The translations under genes and the position numbers were made by a program. From CAVONV01 sp963697355 (GTDB lineage: Bacteria > Acidobacteriota > Vicinamibacteria > Marinacidobacterales > DATDRI01), in assembly GCA_963697355.1 (NCBI GenBank), contig CAVONV010000012.1, forward strand, positions 62,001-126,000: 64,000 bases of DNA, given 5' to 3'. Under the pieces are notes generated by a model that did not search any database, was not told where the DNA came from, and worked only from the letters and a program-made list of their open reading frames with translations. The stretch's first letter is position 1. The number at the start of each line of letters is the position of its first letter. Shown here in pieces: positions 35,987 to 45,374 of this stretch.

Positions 35987-36787
35987 ATGGCAATGAAGGG
36001 AAAGCTAGAAGATACTCCTTTGCAGGAAGTTCTCCAGGTATCCGCCTATTCAGCGCGGAGTGGTGTCCTCAATGTAAACGGCCCGACCACGAGCGGGAGC
36101 GTGCTCTTTCAGGAAGGGAATGTCGTTTGCGCCTACACGGCGTCGACGCGTTCGTTACTTGAAAGAGCGGGTGAAGAAACGGATGTCCGGAACTGTCTCG
36201 GTTTGAGGCGGATTCAGGCCCTCGCGGCGTTGGTGGAGATGTTCGACCTCCGTGAGGGATTCTACTACTTCACGCCAAGCTCGGAGCCCGTCCGGGAAAT
36301 AGAAGGCGTTGACACGAGGCTTTTCTATGAGCGGGGCGCTTTGGACACAGGAGATTTGCTCCTGGCCTTCGAGAGAGCCATGGCGTCTGAACAGCCTCCG
36401 CCAGTGCCCGTGAAACGTGAGGAGGCCTCGACGTCATACCAACGGCGCCATCCACGATTTGGACCCGTCATGATGAAGGCTAAGCTCGCGAACGCGGAGT
36501 CGAGTTTCGAAGGTTTTCTCACCACCGTGAGTGTGGGCGGTGCCCTCTTCCAGACCGAAGACCTGCCTCAGATCGACACGTTCTACGAGCTCCAATTCAC
36601 TCTGCCGCGAGATTTAGGACCCTGCCAAGCCTATGCGAAAGTCGTATGGGCTAATGTTCATGTATCGTCCACAAAAAGGGGAGTGGGTCTCCAATTCGAA
36701 CGGATGCCGATCGAGTCTTTGCAGAGGTTGAAGCGCTATCTGGAGGAGTTCCAGCAGCTGGCCTCAGACATGGACATCGATGCGTGA
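35987..36787 (+). CDS. DUF4388-PilZ two-domain signalling protein
   Basis: 266 residues. The N-terminal half (KGKLEDTPLQEVLQVSAYSA, RSGVLNVNG, GSVLFQEGNVVCAYT) is the DUF4388 fold found in gliding and motility regulators. The C-terminal part carries a PilZ-type domain: YQRRHPRFGPV (Arg pair of the RxxxR motif) and TTVSVGGALF in place of the D/N-x-S-x-x-G motif. PilZ domains bind cyclic di-GMP; the second motif departs from consensus, so binding is plausible, not certain. Cytoplasmic. Start could be the first ATG or the third codon. Downstream lies a 320-base non-coding stretch with spaced repeats. Confidence 0.78.
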   Translation: MAMKGKLEDTPLQEVLQVSAYSARSGVLNVNGPTTSGSVLFQEGNVVCAYTASTRSLLERAGEETDVRNCLGLRRIQALAALVEMFDLREGFYYFTPSSEPVREIEGVDTRLFYERGALDTGDLLLAFERAMASEQPPPVPVKREEASTSYQRRHPRFGPVMMKAKLANAESSFEGFLTTVSVGGALFQTEDLPQIDTFYELQFTLPRDLGPCQAYAKVVWANVHVSSTKRGVGLQFERMPIESLQRLKRYLEEFQQLASDMDIDA

Positions 36788-36795
36788 CTGGGTCT

Positions 36796-36865
36796 GCACG
36801 TCATTCCCAAAACCCGCACGTCATGGTCCCAGATCAGCAGCTCATGGTCCAAATCCGCACGTCAT
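36796..36865 (+). repeat. Four direct repeats at about 20-base spacing
   Basis: GCACGTCAT occurs at 36796, 36816 and 36857, with a variant CAGCTCAT at 36838; two are followed by GGTCC. Steps of 20, 22 and 19 bases put all copies on one face of the helix. They lie in a 320-base non-coding gap (36788-37108) upstream of the secreted lyase-like gene. I see nothing else in that gap apart from the AAAGG ribosome site before 37109. Confidence 0.6.
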
Positions 36866-37108
36866 GCGGATAGTGTTCCATCGCGTGGGGCCGCCCGGCT
36901 GCAGTCGATATCTTTGATTAGGTGTTTACCGCTCCGGGTTCTCCAGATCTGTCGACCGACCTGCGGTATAGAACCCTCGCCTTCACGGGGGTTTTACCCA
37001 ACAGTTGAGAACCGGTCATAGATCACAGAAGCGCAGAGAATAAGCCGCTACCTTTGGGTCCACTGTCCATCAGCACGCGGATCGCTCTACCAAAAGAAAG
37101 GGGCGAAC

Positions 37109-38104
37109 ATGATCTTCCAAGGCACGAAAAGGACTGGTTGCTGGCGATGTGCCGCGGTCGTTTGTTTCGGTGTGATTTTTCTCTTCTCCGTCGCGGCCGA
37201 CGCCCAACCCGGCCTTTCGTCGAAATACTATCGCGATAACGGAATCGAGCAGGATCCCGACGTCATCTTCGCTGAGAACTTCGAGACCGGGACGCCGGGT
37301 GACCTGGCCACGAGATGGACGGATGTCAAGAACGCCAGCGGCATGTCGTATGTGGGTGACGTCCCAACGGAAAGCGGTGGAACCCGCGCGCTCGAGATGA
37401 CGTCGATCGGTGGGCAAAATACGGGCGGACATTTGTACCGAAGGCTTACCGCCGGACATGATGAGCTCTATCTTCGCTACTACGTCAAATATGCGTCAGG
37501 CGGCGCGTATCATCATTGCGGTGGATACATCGGAGGGTACTATCCGCCGACCAACTGGCCGCAGGGTGGTGCCGGAATCAGGCCGACGGGGGATGACCGC
37601 TTTTCCATCGGTGCCGAACCGGTCGAACAGTCTCTGCGGTTCGACTTCTATGTCTACTGGATGCGCATGCGGGGCTCACCCGACAATCATTTCTGGGGAA
37701 ACGATTTCATCCAGGACGACAACTTGAGGGTGGTCGTGGACCAATGGATGTCGGTGGAAGTCATGGTCAAGATGAACGACCCCGTCCATGGCATGTCCGG
37801 AGAGTTGGCTCTTTGGGTCAACGGAAATCAGGTAATGCACCTGGGGGAGGGATTTCCGAATGGGAATTGGGTGTGGGACAGCTTCCACCCGGATCCGACG
37901 GGCGATCCCTTCGAGGGCTTCCAATGGCGGAACGTCACCGATCTGTCGATCAACTGGATTTGGCTTCTACACTATGTCACACAGGATCCCGCCGGCTACG
38001 TAGGCAAGATATGGTATGACGACGTCGTTCTGGCGACGAGCTACATCGGCCCCATCAACACATCGTCGCCCGCGGTTCCCACGGGACTCAGGATAGTGCG
38101 CTAG
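37109..38104 (+). CDS. Secreted jelly-roll protein, polysaccharide-lyase-14-like
   Basis: 331 residues from an ATG with AAAGGGG upstream. A signal peptide (AAVVCFGVIFLFSVAADAQ) precedes a single beta-sandwich domain: VIFAENFETGTPGDLATRW, GHLYRRLTAGHDELYLRYYV, GAYHHCGGYIGGYYPP, a central RFDFYVYWMRM strand, and a closing IWYDDVVLATSYIGPI. The order resembles polysaccharide-lyase-14-type jelly-rolls that act on alginate or glucuronan, but I cannot confirm catalytic residues. It could equally be a lectin-like binding protein. It follows the repeat array and precedes a TPR gene after 173 bases. Confidence 0.6.
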   Translation: MIFQGTKRTGCWRCAAVVCFGVIFLFSVAADAQPGLSSKYYRDNGIEQDPDVIFAENFETGTPGDLATRWTDVKNASGMSYVGDVPTESGGTRALEMTSIGGQNTGGHLYRRLTAGHDELYLRYYVKYASGGAYHHCGGYIGGYYPPTNWPQGGAGIRPTGDDRFSIGAEPVEQSLRFDFYVYWMRMRGSPDNHFWGNDFIQDDNLRVVVDQWMSVEVMVKMNDPVHGMSGELALWVNGNQVMHLGEGFPNGNWVWDSFHPDPTGDPFEGFQWRNVTDLSINWIWLLHYVTQDPAGYVGKIWYDDVVLATSYIGPINTSSPAVPTGLRIVR

Positions 38105-38108
38105 CGAA

Positions 38109-38119
38109 GAAAGGTGCCA
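38109..38119 (+). repeat. Half-site of REP-like element
   Basis: AAAGGTGCCAG just after the stop of the secreted jelly-roll gene matches the end of the MITE-like element at 39594; no inverted partner is found nearby. Confidence 0.4.
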
Positions 38120-38277
38120 GAATCCCAACCGGAGAAATGACCCTACCCGGCGCGCAATGAATCCAGGTTCGAGACGGAACAAATCCCGCGTTCCACCCGT
38201 ACTCCCATAATGGTGCAGATTGCCTACAAGGAAACGGGGAGCAAGAACTTCAAACAATTGAAGAAAGGAGCAACGGA

Positions 38278-39558
38278 ATGAGCCGATTCCGTATGATCAT
38301 ACTTGCAGCGACCGCACTATCCTTCGTCGTCGTTAACTCGATTGCGGCCAAGAGCAAAGATGTTCGTGAGTTCGAGTGGACGACCAAGTCAGAAGAAGCC
38401 AAAGACCAACTAGCCGAGCTTCAAAACCGCATCGAGAATTTCGAGGCGGGTCCTTCGCTGGTGGAGCTCGGACAGAAGATTGTCGCGTCAGATCCTGAAT
38501 TCGCGATGGGTATGTACTACCTCTCCGCGGTCGTGCCGCCACCAGATAATCAGGCACACCTCGATAAAGCCGTGGAGCTTTCGAAGAACGCCTCGGATGG
38601 GGAGAGGAGGTTCATCGAAGCGATGGCCGTGGCTCGTCGAAACGGAGGGGCCAACTTCCAGGCCGCGGTACCTGACCTGGAAAAGCTGGCCGCCGACTAT
38701 CCCGACGAGCGATTGGTTTTTATGATCTTGGGCCAAGTCTACCAAGCGACGAATGCGAGCGACAAAGCACGCAAAGCCTTCGAACGGGCCCTCGAGATCG
38801 GTCCGCCCAGCGCGCGTGCCCGCACGTTTATTGCAAACACTGGGCTATTAAATGGCCACTACGGCGAGGCGAGGGCGACATTCCAAGACGTGGCCAAGGG
38901 TCTACCGGAGAGCTCCGTTCCTTTTGCCATACGCTACGGTGTTGCCTTCAGCTACCTTTATGAAAGCAACTCCGACAAAGCCATCGAGGCTCTCGAGACC
39001 TACGTCGAGGAGTACAAGGCGAGTGGTGCCTCGCAGAACTTTCCCGAGGTGTTCATCTGGAACTCCATCGCTCGGATCCAGCTGGAAGCGGGTCGGCCGA
39101 CAGAAGCCATTGAGTCCTACAAAAAGGGCTACGAGAGCGTGCCCTCTTCCAACCTATCGGAAGATCAAAAACAACTCTGGTTGGGACGTCTTCGTCACGG
39201 CAAATGCCGTGCGCTTGCCAAGATGGGTAAGCACGAAGAGGCTTGGGCGGAATCGGAGGAGATCCGTAAGATGATCGACGCCGGCGGTGAATCAGCCCAG
39301 CAATACTTGCCCGCTTACCACTACCTCATCGGCTACCTCAAGCTCGAAAGCAGTGAGTGGGACGCTGCTCTGGAACACTTGAAGAAAGCTGATATGACCG
39401 ACCCCTTTCAAAAACTTCTATTGGCCCGGGCCTACGACAAGAAAGGCAGCAAGGAAGATGCTTTGGAAGCCTACAAGGAGGTCGTCTCCTCCAATATCAA
39501 CGGGCTCGAACGAGCACTGGCCTATCCAGAAGCTAAGAAGAAGCTCTCTACTTCCTGA
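38278..39558 (+). CDS. Exported TPR-repeat protein of unknown function
   Basis: 426 residues; AAAGGAG ribosome site 8 bases before the ATG. A signal peptide (MIILAATALSFVVVNSIAAK) is followed by tandem TPR units, for example MILGQVYQATNASDKARKAF, FSYLYESNSDKAIEALETYV, IARIQLEAGRPTEAIESYKK and AYDKKGSKEDALEAYKEVVS. TPR solenoids mediate protein contacts; there is no enzymatic domain. It is alone in its unit, with the MITE-like element beginning 35 bases after its stop. Confidence 0.72.
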   Translation: MSRFRMIILAATALSFVVVNSIAAKSKDVREFEWTTKSEEAKDQLAELQNRIENFEAGPSLVELGQKIVASDPEFAMGMYYLSAVVPPPDNQAHLDKAVELSKNASDGERRFIEAMAVARRNGGANFQAAVPDLEKLAADYPDERLVFMILGQVYQATNASDKARKAFERALEIGPPSARARTFIANTGLLNGHYGEARATFQDVAKGLPESSVPFAIRYGVAFSYLYESNSDKAIEALETYVEEYKASGASQNFPEVFIWNSIARIQLEAGRPTEAIESYKKGYESVPSSNLSEDQKQLWLGRLRHGKCRALAKMGKHEEAWAESEEIRKMIDAGGESAQQYLPAYHYLIGYLKLESSEWDAALEHLKKADMTDPFQKLLLARAYDKKGSKEDALEAYKEVVSSNINGLERALAYPEAKKKLSTS

Positions 39559-39593
39559 TTTCTTGTGTCCCGCTGTGCAGAATCAGAATGAAG

Positions 39594-39834
39594 AAAGGTG
39601 CCAGGCCCGTTGTTACGCATTTTTGTGGAGACGGCCGTTCGACAACGGCGAAAGCGTGGTGAATTGGTTCCAATTTGGCGACCTACCATCGAGACGAGAA
39701 AATCTGTCGCTCGAGCCATCCGAAGAAGGACAAGGACAACGCATTCCTTGACGGCCTCAACAAATTGGATCACTCACGGTCCGGGGTTGAGCGATGTCAT
39801 AGCATAATAACGGAACAGCGTGCCTGGCACCTTT
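39594..39834. mobile_element. MITE-like element with terminal inverted repeats
   Basis: 241 bases bounded by AAAGGTGCCAGGC and its exact inverse GCCTGGCACCTTT; with mismatches the similarity extends to about 20 bases. No transposase is encoded inside. The right end touches the stop codon of the Bax-inhibitor family gene. This looks like a non-autonomous element of the REP/RAYT or IS200-related type; the mobilising enzyme is not in the window. Confidence 0.6.
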
Positions 39835-40535
39835 CACCTACGACCGGAAAGAAAGATCCGCAACACGTACCAAAACATCAGCGCAACCGACGCAAAAAGT
39901 GCCAGCGCCGCGGCGACGTATCGGTCCTCGGGGTAGACGCGCAGCACGTTGGAGGTGTCGTAGAGGATGGCGGCCCCCGCAAGGCCGACCATGGCGACGG
40001 AAAAGTACGTTCCCAGGTCGAAGCCGAAGATCACACCAGCGACGATCAAAACCAAGGCGACAATGAATGACCAGCGGAGGATTCCTCCCAGAAAGGAAAA
40101 ATCCCTCCGTGTGACGAAGGCGACTCCGGTGAGACCGACGAAAGCGAGCAGCGTCACCATGGCAGCACTTTCAATTGTTCCCGGTGCGTAGAACTGGGCG
40201 ATATAGAGAAGCGGCACGAATATGATGGCTTCCGCGAAAACAAAGACCGATAGCGATAGATATTGAGCGGGAAGAGACCGGGAGCTGAGCGCGGTTCGGC
40301 TCGCAAACCAGTTCACGATCATGAATCCGCCCAGGATGAAGAGCCAATTCACTCCGAGCATGGAGCGGGCCAGCGTCTCCGCAACACCGCTCTTGAAGAG
40401 CAAGATTTCGATTCCGGCAAAGCCCAGAATGGCTACGAGCAGGTGAGTGTAGGTTCGGGTAATGAATGTGGCGCGCTCGTCCACTCCAATCGCAGCCACA
40501 GGAAGTGCATTTTGCATGGAGTACGTTTCACTCAT
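39834..40535 (-). CDS. Bax inhibitor-1/YccA-family membrane protein
   Basis: 233 residues from ATG 40535, with AAGGAG 8 bases upstream; the frame runs back to 40766 but that part covers the HTH remnant and lacks a signal. Seven membrane helices are visible, beginning TFITRTYTHLLVAILGFAGI and ending ALFASVALMFWYVLRIF. The conserved late segment GAAILYDTSNVL carries the family's acidic residue. YccA/BI-1 proteins act as pH-sensitive channels or modulators of FtsH proteolysis. It is monocistronic between the MITE-like element and the HTH remnant. Confidence 0.85.
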   Translation of the reverse strand: MSETYSMQNALPVAAIGVDERATFITRTYTHLLVAILGFAGIEILLFKSGVAETLARSMLGVNWLFILGGFMIVNWFASRTALSSRSLPAQYLSLSVFVFAEAIIFVPLLYIAQFYAPGTIESAAMVTLLAFVGLTGVAFVTRRDFSFLGGILRWSFIVALVLIVAGVIFGFDLGTYFSVAMVGLAGAAILYDTSNVLRVYPEDRYVAAALALFASVALMFWYVLRIFLSGRR

Positions 40536-40670
40536 AGTGTTTTCTCCTTGAACGAAGGCGGTGAGGCCTTCCCCCATCTTCAGGAGTATACCTCGTTCGA
40601 GGGATTCCTTGTGATACTTAGACACCGATGGGGTCCGAATCCCCCCTTCGATAACCAGAGACACCACCGG

Positions 40671-40820
40671 TTCCCGAATGCAGAGACCTTGCGCCGACTC
40701 GCAGACGCCTTGCGTGTGAGGGCGGACTACCTCCTCGGTCGCGTGAAAGAGCCCACCGGAAAGCACCTCGAGGCGGCGGACCCCGAAATCGCGATGCTAT
40801 TCCGGCGCTTCCGTGCATAG
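40671..40820 (+). pseudogene. C-terminal fragment of an XRE-family HTH regulator
   Basis: The plus strand encodes FPNAETLRRLADALRVRADY then LLGRVKEPTG and ends LFRRFRA, the last helix of an XRE/Cro HTH plus a short linker. The recognition helices before it are missing; the upstream sequence is the 5' region of the Bax-inhibitor gene in the opposite direction. A relic rather than a functional repressor. Confidence 0.6.
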
Positions 40821-40830
40821 TTGCTCGCCC

Positions 40831-41859
40831 TTACCTTTCTTCACGTTGTTGCCGCCACCTGCGGCCTCTACCGGTCAGGCGGTAGCGCTGGGTTGGGCTG
40901 CGAGGTGAATCGGGCTGAGTGCGCTCGATCCAGCCGCCTTCCAACGCCGGGTTGAGGTAGTTCTCACGAAACGTTGGCCGATGGGACAAACCCATCGCCT
41001 TCATGAGATCATTGCTGCCAAGTTCGCCGGTTCCAATCGCCTCGATCAACGAGGCTACTTGGTCGGTTACTTGGTCGCCCGCTTGGTCGGTAGTCACAGC
41101 TTCGTGGATGGCGTCGCGCAAGGCGCTCAACATGAACTCGATAAAGGGCGTGGCATCGGTGCGTTGATCGGCCTCGGCCAATACGTGATAGTAGGCCTCC
41201 TGCCGCTCACGGATGACGGTTTCCACAGGTAGGTAGGTCAGCAACGGTTGCCAGCTGCGCAGAATCAGGGTTTGCCAAAGTCGTCCCATCCGGCCATTGC
41301 CGTCAGCAAAGGGATGGATAAACTCGAATTCATAGTGAAAGACACAACTGGCCGCCAGCGGGTGTTCGTTGGTCTCCTCCAGCCATTTGAGCAGGTCGGC
41401 CATCAAACGCGGCACCCGGTCGGCAGGCGGTGCCATATGCAGCAGTTGTTCGCCCCGGAAGATCCCGACACCACCGGAACGGTATTTGCCGGGGTGGTCC
41501 ACCAATCCAGACATCAGCAACCCATGCGCGGCCAGTAGAGCCTCTTGAGAGGTTGCGTCCCATTCCTCCATCGCCTCGTAAGTGGCAAAGGCGTTGCGTA
41601 CCTCTTGAATCTCACGGGGATGTCCCAGCACCCGTTTGCCCTCGATCACCGCAGTGACCTGCTCGAGGGTTAGGGTGTTGTTTTCGATGGCCAGGGAGGC
41701 ATGGATGGTGCGGATGCGGTTTTCCCGGCGCAAACGTGGTGTCAGCTTCTGTTCCGCCAGCACGGTATAGCGGCCGATCATTTCGCCAATCTCCGCGACA
41801 CGATTCAGAATCGCCGGGGTGATGGTGTAGGGTGGTTGGTAGCTTTTTGATTTCGCCAT
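40831..41859 (-). CDS. Fic-domain AMPylase with N-terminal autoinhibitory helix and C-terminal winged helix
   Basis: 342 residues. The catalytic motif HPFADGNGRMGR is intact, so the protein should transfer AMP or a related nucleotide to a hydroxyl side chain. Upstream, ASLAIENN fits the S/T-x-x-x-E-G/N inhibitory helix, placing it in the self-inhibited class II. The N-terminal Fic_N region (YTVLAEQKLTPRLRRENRIR) and the C-terminal part (ELGSNDLMKAMGLSHRPTFR, NPALEGGWIER) with winged-helix character are typical of chromosomal Fic proteins. An unusual repetitive linker, TTDQAGDQVTDQVASLIEAI, separates the two. It stands alone with convergent relics on its 3' side; no toxin/antitoxin partner is apparent. 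Confidence 0.92.
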   Translation of the reverse strand: MAKSKSYQPPYTITPAILNRVAEIGEMIGRYTVLAEQKLTPRLRRENRIRTIHASLAIENNTLTLEQVTAVIEGKRVLGHPREIQEVRNAFATYEAMEEWDATSQEALLAAHGLLMSGLVDHPGKYRSGGVGIFRGEQLLHMAPPADRVPRLMADLLKWLEETNEHPLAASCVFHYEFEFIHPFADGNGRMGRLWQTLILRSWQPLLTYLPVETVIRERQEAYYHVLAEADQRTDATPFIEFMLSALRDAIHEAVTTDQAGDQVTDQVASLIEAIGTGELGSNDLMKAMGLSHRPTFRENYLNPALEGGWIERTQPDSPRSPTQRYRLTGRGRRWRQQREER

Positions 41860-42008
41860 TCAAGCCCCCTCCAAAGATGCGTTGAAAACCCCGACCTCTC
41901 TTGACGTATGGTAGTTTTCTTTTCGACGAAGAGTCAAAGAGGCGCCGCGAAGGCGTTGGAAATATTCAGGGCGACGCTGATCGGTCTTGCTTGAACTCCC
42001 AGAACGTT

Positions 42009-45000
42009 CTACTCCGAGCGGAGCGATTCCAGTAGCGGCGAGTGGATCGAAGCCCAAACGGCGATGAGCGATGAGATTAAGCCGCTGGCCAAAACCGCGA
42101 GTAGTAGCAGACCGACGGAAGGAATAGAAAAGCCCCCACCTCGCGAGGCGAGCGCCGGGGCGATGGCGATGAGTGCGCAGACGGTCCCTGTGATGACCCC
42201 TCCAAGGAGAAGGAGAGCGCTTTCCGCAGTGACCATGAGAGCAAAGTGACCTCGACGGTAACCCACGGCTTGCAATAGAGCGAGCTCTCTTCGTCTTTCC
42301 AGAATGTTCCTGAGCATCACGGCGGCCAGCCCGAGCGTGCCGAGGATGAGACCCAGACCTCCCAGCGACTGAAATGTGGACAAATAGGTATTTTCCACGC
42401 GATGGAAGTCCGCAATGCGCTCGTGGGTCGCGACGACATCGAAGCCAAAATCACCGAGCCGTTGTTCGAGGATCTCCGTGACCTGTGGCGTCGTCTGTGG
42501 CTCGGCCTCGATGAGAAAGAAGCGGAAGCCGCTCTCGTCGGGAAATGCTCGACGGAAGCTCGACTCGGCCATCAAGAGCTCACTTTGGAACAAGCTATCC
42601 GCGAGCGTGGCGACCAACTTCAAACGAAGAGGCTCACCTACCGAGCGCGGGATGGTGAGCTCCTCACCGAGCTCGAGGTGAAGCACGTAGGTTGCGGAGC
42701 CGGCATCGCCGATCACAGGGATGGCGCCGTCAGCCTCTGTCTTGGTCAGAAGCAGCCAGGGGTTTTGCCGTTCCTCTTCGGTTTCGGCAAGGGAGGACTG
42801 GAATCGAAATCGTCGGCTTGCGATGAGCGTTGGGGGGACCGCTATGATCCGTGGGTTACTCGGCCGATACATATTGAGACAGCTCGTGTCCTCTCCGGGA
42901 CGGACCCCGAACGGTACAAAATGGACATCGACCAAAGGCGAGCCATCTCCGGTGGGAAGATTCAGTGCGTCCTTGCCGTCTTCCGTGTTGGGATCGTAGT
43001 AGAGAGGAAGAAGGGATTCGGCCAGCAGGGAATAGCCTCCGTTGCCCGAATGCTCGTCCAGGATGAGCTCGTGGCTCGCGTCCCGCCGAAAGGCATCGAC
43101 GGCCACGATGACGAAACTGGCAAAGGCAATCAATGCGATCGACACGAGGCTTCGTCCCGGACGGTGAGTGGCGTTCCTCAGCCCGAGTCGCACCATGGCA
43201 CGTGGGGCCGATCCGACGAGAAGTGATGGATTCTTCCGACGGAGCCAAGACCATTGGAACGAGAGAAGCGCTACCAGTAGCAAACTGCCGGCACCGAAAA
43301 AGCCTGCGACCTGGTTCATCCCACCAAGGATCGTCGCTAGGACCAGCGCGAAAGAGAGCAGCGTGGCCGTCATCCCGAGGACCAAGGGTCGGCGCGATAC
43401 CGTCCGTGCACCGTTCGTTTCGCCTCCCATCAGCAGGTGGCGCGGGGTAGCCGGTTCGACACCACGGAGCGTCCAAGCGATGGCGAGTAGAGCAGCGAGA
43501 ACGCCGCCCACACCTCCCAATGCCAAAGTGGTGTTGGATACGTGCAACGTGAGCAGCTTGGTCCCCACCGAATCGACCCACCAAGTCTTGAGGCCGAACA
43601 TGATGAGCCAAGCATAAGCCACCGCGCCCGCCAGGCCGACGAGACTCCCCAATACCGCCAAAACACCACCTTCACGTAGGAAAAGCGCTCGGATCGCTTT
43701 GGGAGGAAAACCCATGGCGTGCAAGAGCCCCACTTCGCGGAGCCTCTGCTCCACACCGAGCTTGAAAAAGAGTCCCGTCAACAAAAGCGATGAGACGACC
43801 AAGAAGAAGCTGAAATAAGTGAAGTACTCGCTGAAATCGACAGCTCCACGAGACGCCTTGAGCCCCTCCGAGCGAGCAGGATAGACCGTGATCCCTAGTC
43901 GGAACGGATCCAACGCCGTCCGTAGGTCCGTCTCGAATGCTTCGATGTCAACGTGGCGGGAGTCGTAAACTCGGATGGATGTCAAGTTACCGTACGGGCT
44001 GCCCCAGAGCTTTTGCCCTTCCAAAAGTGGAACAAAGGCTTTTGGAGTCGTACCGTACTCGTCCCAGTAGTCTTCGTCCTTGTCTCGAATGCGGTCGAAA
44101 TCCACGGGAAATGTCGGGTCCCAATCGACGAGGCGGAGTGACTCGGTGATGCCGGGGTAAACGGGTGCCCACCCGGGATCGCGAGCTTCACCTTTCAAGG
44201 CTAGCGTTCCTGCTACTTCGAAGCTCGCAGACTCGGTCGTGAGACGCCCCGATTCCTGCCAGATGTAGAACTCCATCGTCAATGGATCGCCGACCTTGGC
44301 ATCCAGATCGTGAACGGCCCACTCGTTGAGAAAAATAGGAGTTGTGCCCACATCGGAAGGCTGTTCGAGTCCGAGGTGCTCGAAGCCCTGTGCGTCGACG
44401 GCTGTGACGAGGGAGTAAGGAGTTTGTCGATCCCCGACTCGCATCGAGTTGGCTAGGTAGGTGAAGACGGAAACCGTAGGGGCGTCCTGCTTGTCGGCTG
44501 CCTCTCGTGCGGCTTCGGCAAGCGTGTCACTCAACAGGATGCTTTCGCTCTCGACCGAGACCACTTCGGGTCGATCGAGCCGGCGCAGCTTGACTCCCAC
44601 ATCGTCCAACTGGAACGTTCGGCGAAAAAGATTCTCGAAACGTGCCGCGTCTCCGTTGTCGTCTCCCGTTTGCGACAAGAGGATGGAATTGACTCGCCCT
44701 TGCTGCTCGAGGTCCCTTTGAAGACGCCGCAGCGATACAAAAACGGCACGAACCGTTCCTTGGTGAGGGTAGAGGGCGAACTCCGTGAGCGAAGAATCCG
44801 GGGGCCAATCTTTTGAAGACAGGCGGAGCGTTCGGCCCAAATCCTCTTTCTGCCCGTGTAGCGAGTCCTCGGGTATTTCAGAAGGCTTACCGACACGTAG
44901 CAGGATGGTGTCACCTGAAGCGCTGCCGAGCTCCTGAGCCAAAGATTCGGTAAGGAGAATCTCATGTTCGCCGAGAGTGGGAGCGTTCGATGTTTGATGA

Positions 45001-45365
45001 AACCGCCAGAAACGTTCATCCACTCCATAGACCGGGACCTGCGAGCTTCGTTGGCCGCTCGATTCGTGAGTGATGAACGCCTCGAGAACGATGATGGGGC
45101 AGGCGGCGTCGATGACAGCCGACGCTCCTTCTTGTCCGGTTAGCTCATCGGCCAGTGTTTCTCTGAAAAAGAGAGGCGAAGTGATGACGAAATCTGTCGC
45201 ACCGAGTCGACTCAGAAAAAGGTTCTGGAGACTGGACCGAACCGAGTCGCCGACCAGCAGTGCCCCGGCTAGAACGGCGACCGCCATGGCCACGCCCAAG
45301 ATCACGGCGAGGTTCGTTCGCCAGTAGTAGGTGAGACTTCGGATGACTAGATTAGTGATCTTCAT
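42009..45365 (-). CDS. Large FtsX-like ABC permease, YbbP type
   Basis: 1118 residues. An N-terminal membrane helix precedes a long periplasmic MacB-like domain of about 460 residues, then a set of helices with VGLLHAMGFPPKAIRALFLR, two further central helices, a second periplasmic domain, and a last set of helices with RRELALLQAVGYRRGHFAL. Two FtsX modules in one chain are typical of YbbP. Such permeases do mechanotransmission rather than true transmembrane transport: they extract lipoproteins, lipids or hydrophobic products from the membrane. It starts 9 bases after the ATPase gene and is the last gene of the five-gene operon, making the operon's product, perhaps a lipid, its candidate substrate. 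Confidence 0.88.
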   Translation of the reverse strand: MKITNLVIRSLTYYWRTNLAVILGVAMAVAVLAGALLVGDSVRSSLQNLFLSRLGATDFVITSPLFFRETLADELTGQEGASAVIDAACPIIVLEAFITHESSGQRSSQVPVYGVDERFWRFHQTSNAPTLGEHEILLTESLAQELGSASGDTILLRVGKPSEIPEDSLHGQKEDLGRTLRLSSKDWPPDSSLTEFALYPHQGTVRAVFVSLRRLQRDLEQQGRVNSILLSQTGDDNGDAARFENLFRRTFQLDDVGVKLRRLDRPEVVSVESESILLSDTLAEAAREAADKQDAPTVSVFTYLANSMRVGDRQTPYSLVTAVDAQGFEHLGLEQPSDVGTTPIFLNEWAVHDLDAKVGDPLTMEFYIWQESGRLTTESASFEVAGTLALKGEARDPGWAPVYPGITESLRLVDWDPTFPVDFDRIRDKDEDYWDEYGTTPKAFVPLLEGQKLWGSPYGNLTSIRVYDSRHVDIEAFETDLRTALDPFRLGITVYPARSEGLKASRGAVDFSEYFTYFSFFLVVSSLLLTGLFFKLGVEQRLREVGLLHAMGFPPKAIRALFLREGGVLAVLGSLVGLAGAVAYAWLIMFGLKTWWVDSVGTKLLTLHVSNTTLALGGVGGVLAALLAIAWTLRGVEPATPRHLLMGGETNGARTVSRRPLVLGMTATLLSFALVLATILGGMNQVAGFFGAGSLLLVALLSFQWSWLRRKNPSLLVGSAPRAMVRLGLRNATHRPGRSLVSIALIAFASFVIVAVDAFRRDASHELILDEHSGNGGYSLLAESLLPLYYDPNTEDGKDALNLPTGDGSPLVDVHFVPFGVRPGEDTSCLNMYRPSNPRIIAVPPTLIASRRFRFQSSLAETEEERQNPWLLLTKTEADGAIPVIGDAGSATYVLHLELGEELTIPRSVGEPLRLKLVATLADSLFQSELLMAESSFRRAFPDESGFRFFLIEAEPQTTPQVTEILEQRLGDFGFDVVATHERIADFHRVENTYLSTFQSLGGLGLILGTLGLAAVMLRNILERRRELALLQAVGYRRGHFALMVTAESALLLLGGVITGTVCALIAIAPALASRGGGFSIPSVGLLLLAVLASGLISSLIAVWASIHSPLLESLRSE

Positions 45366-45374
45366 CGAGTGTGT

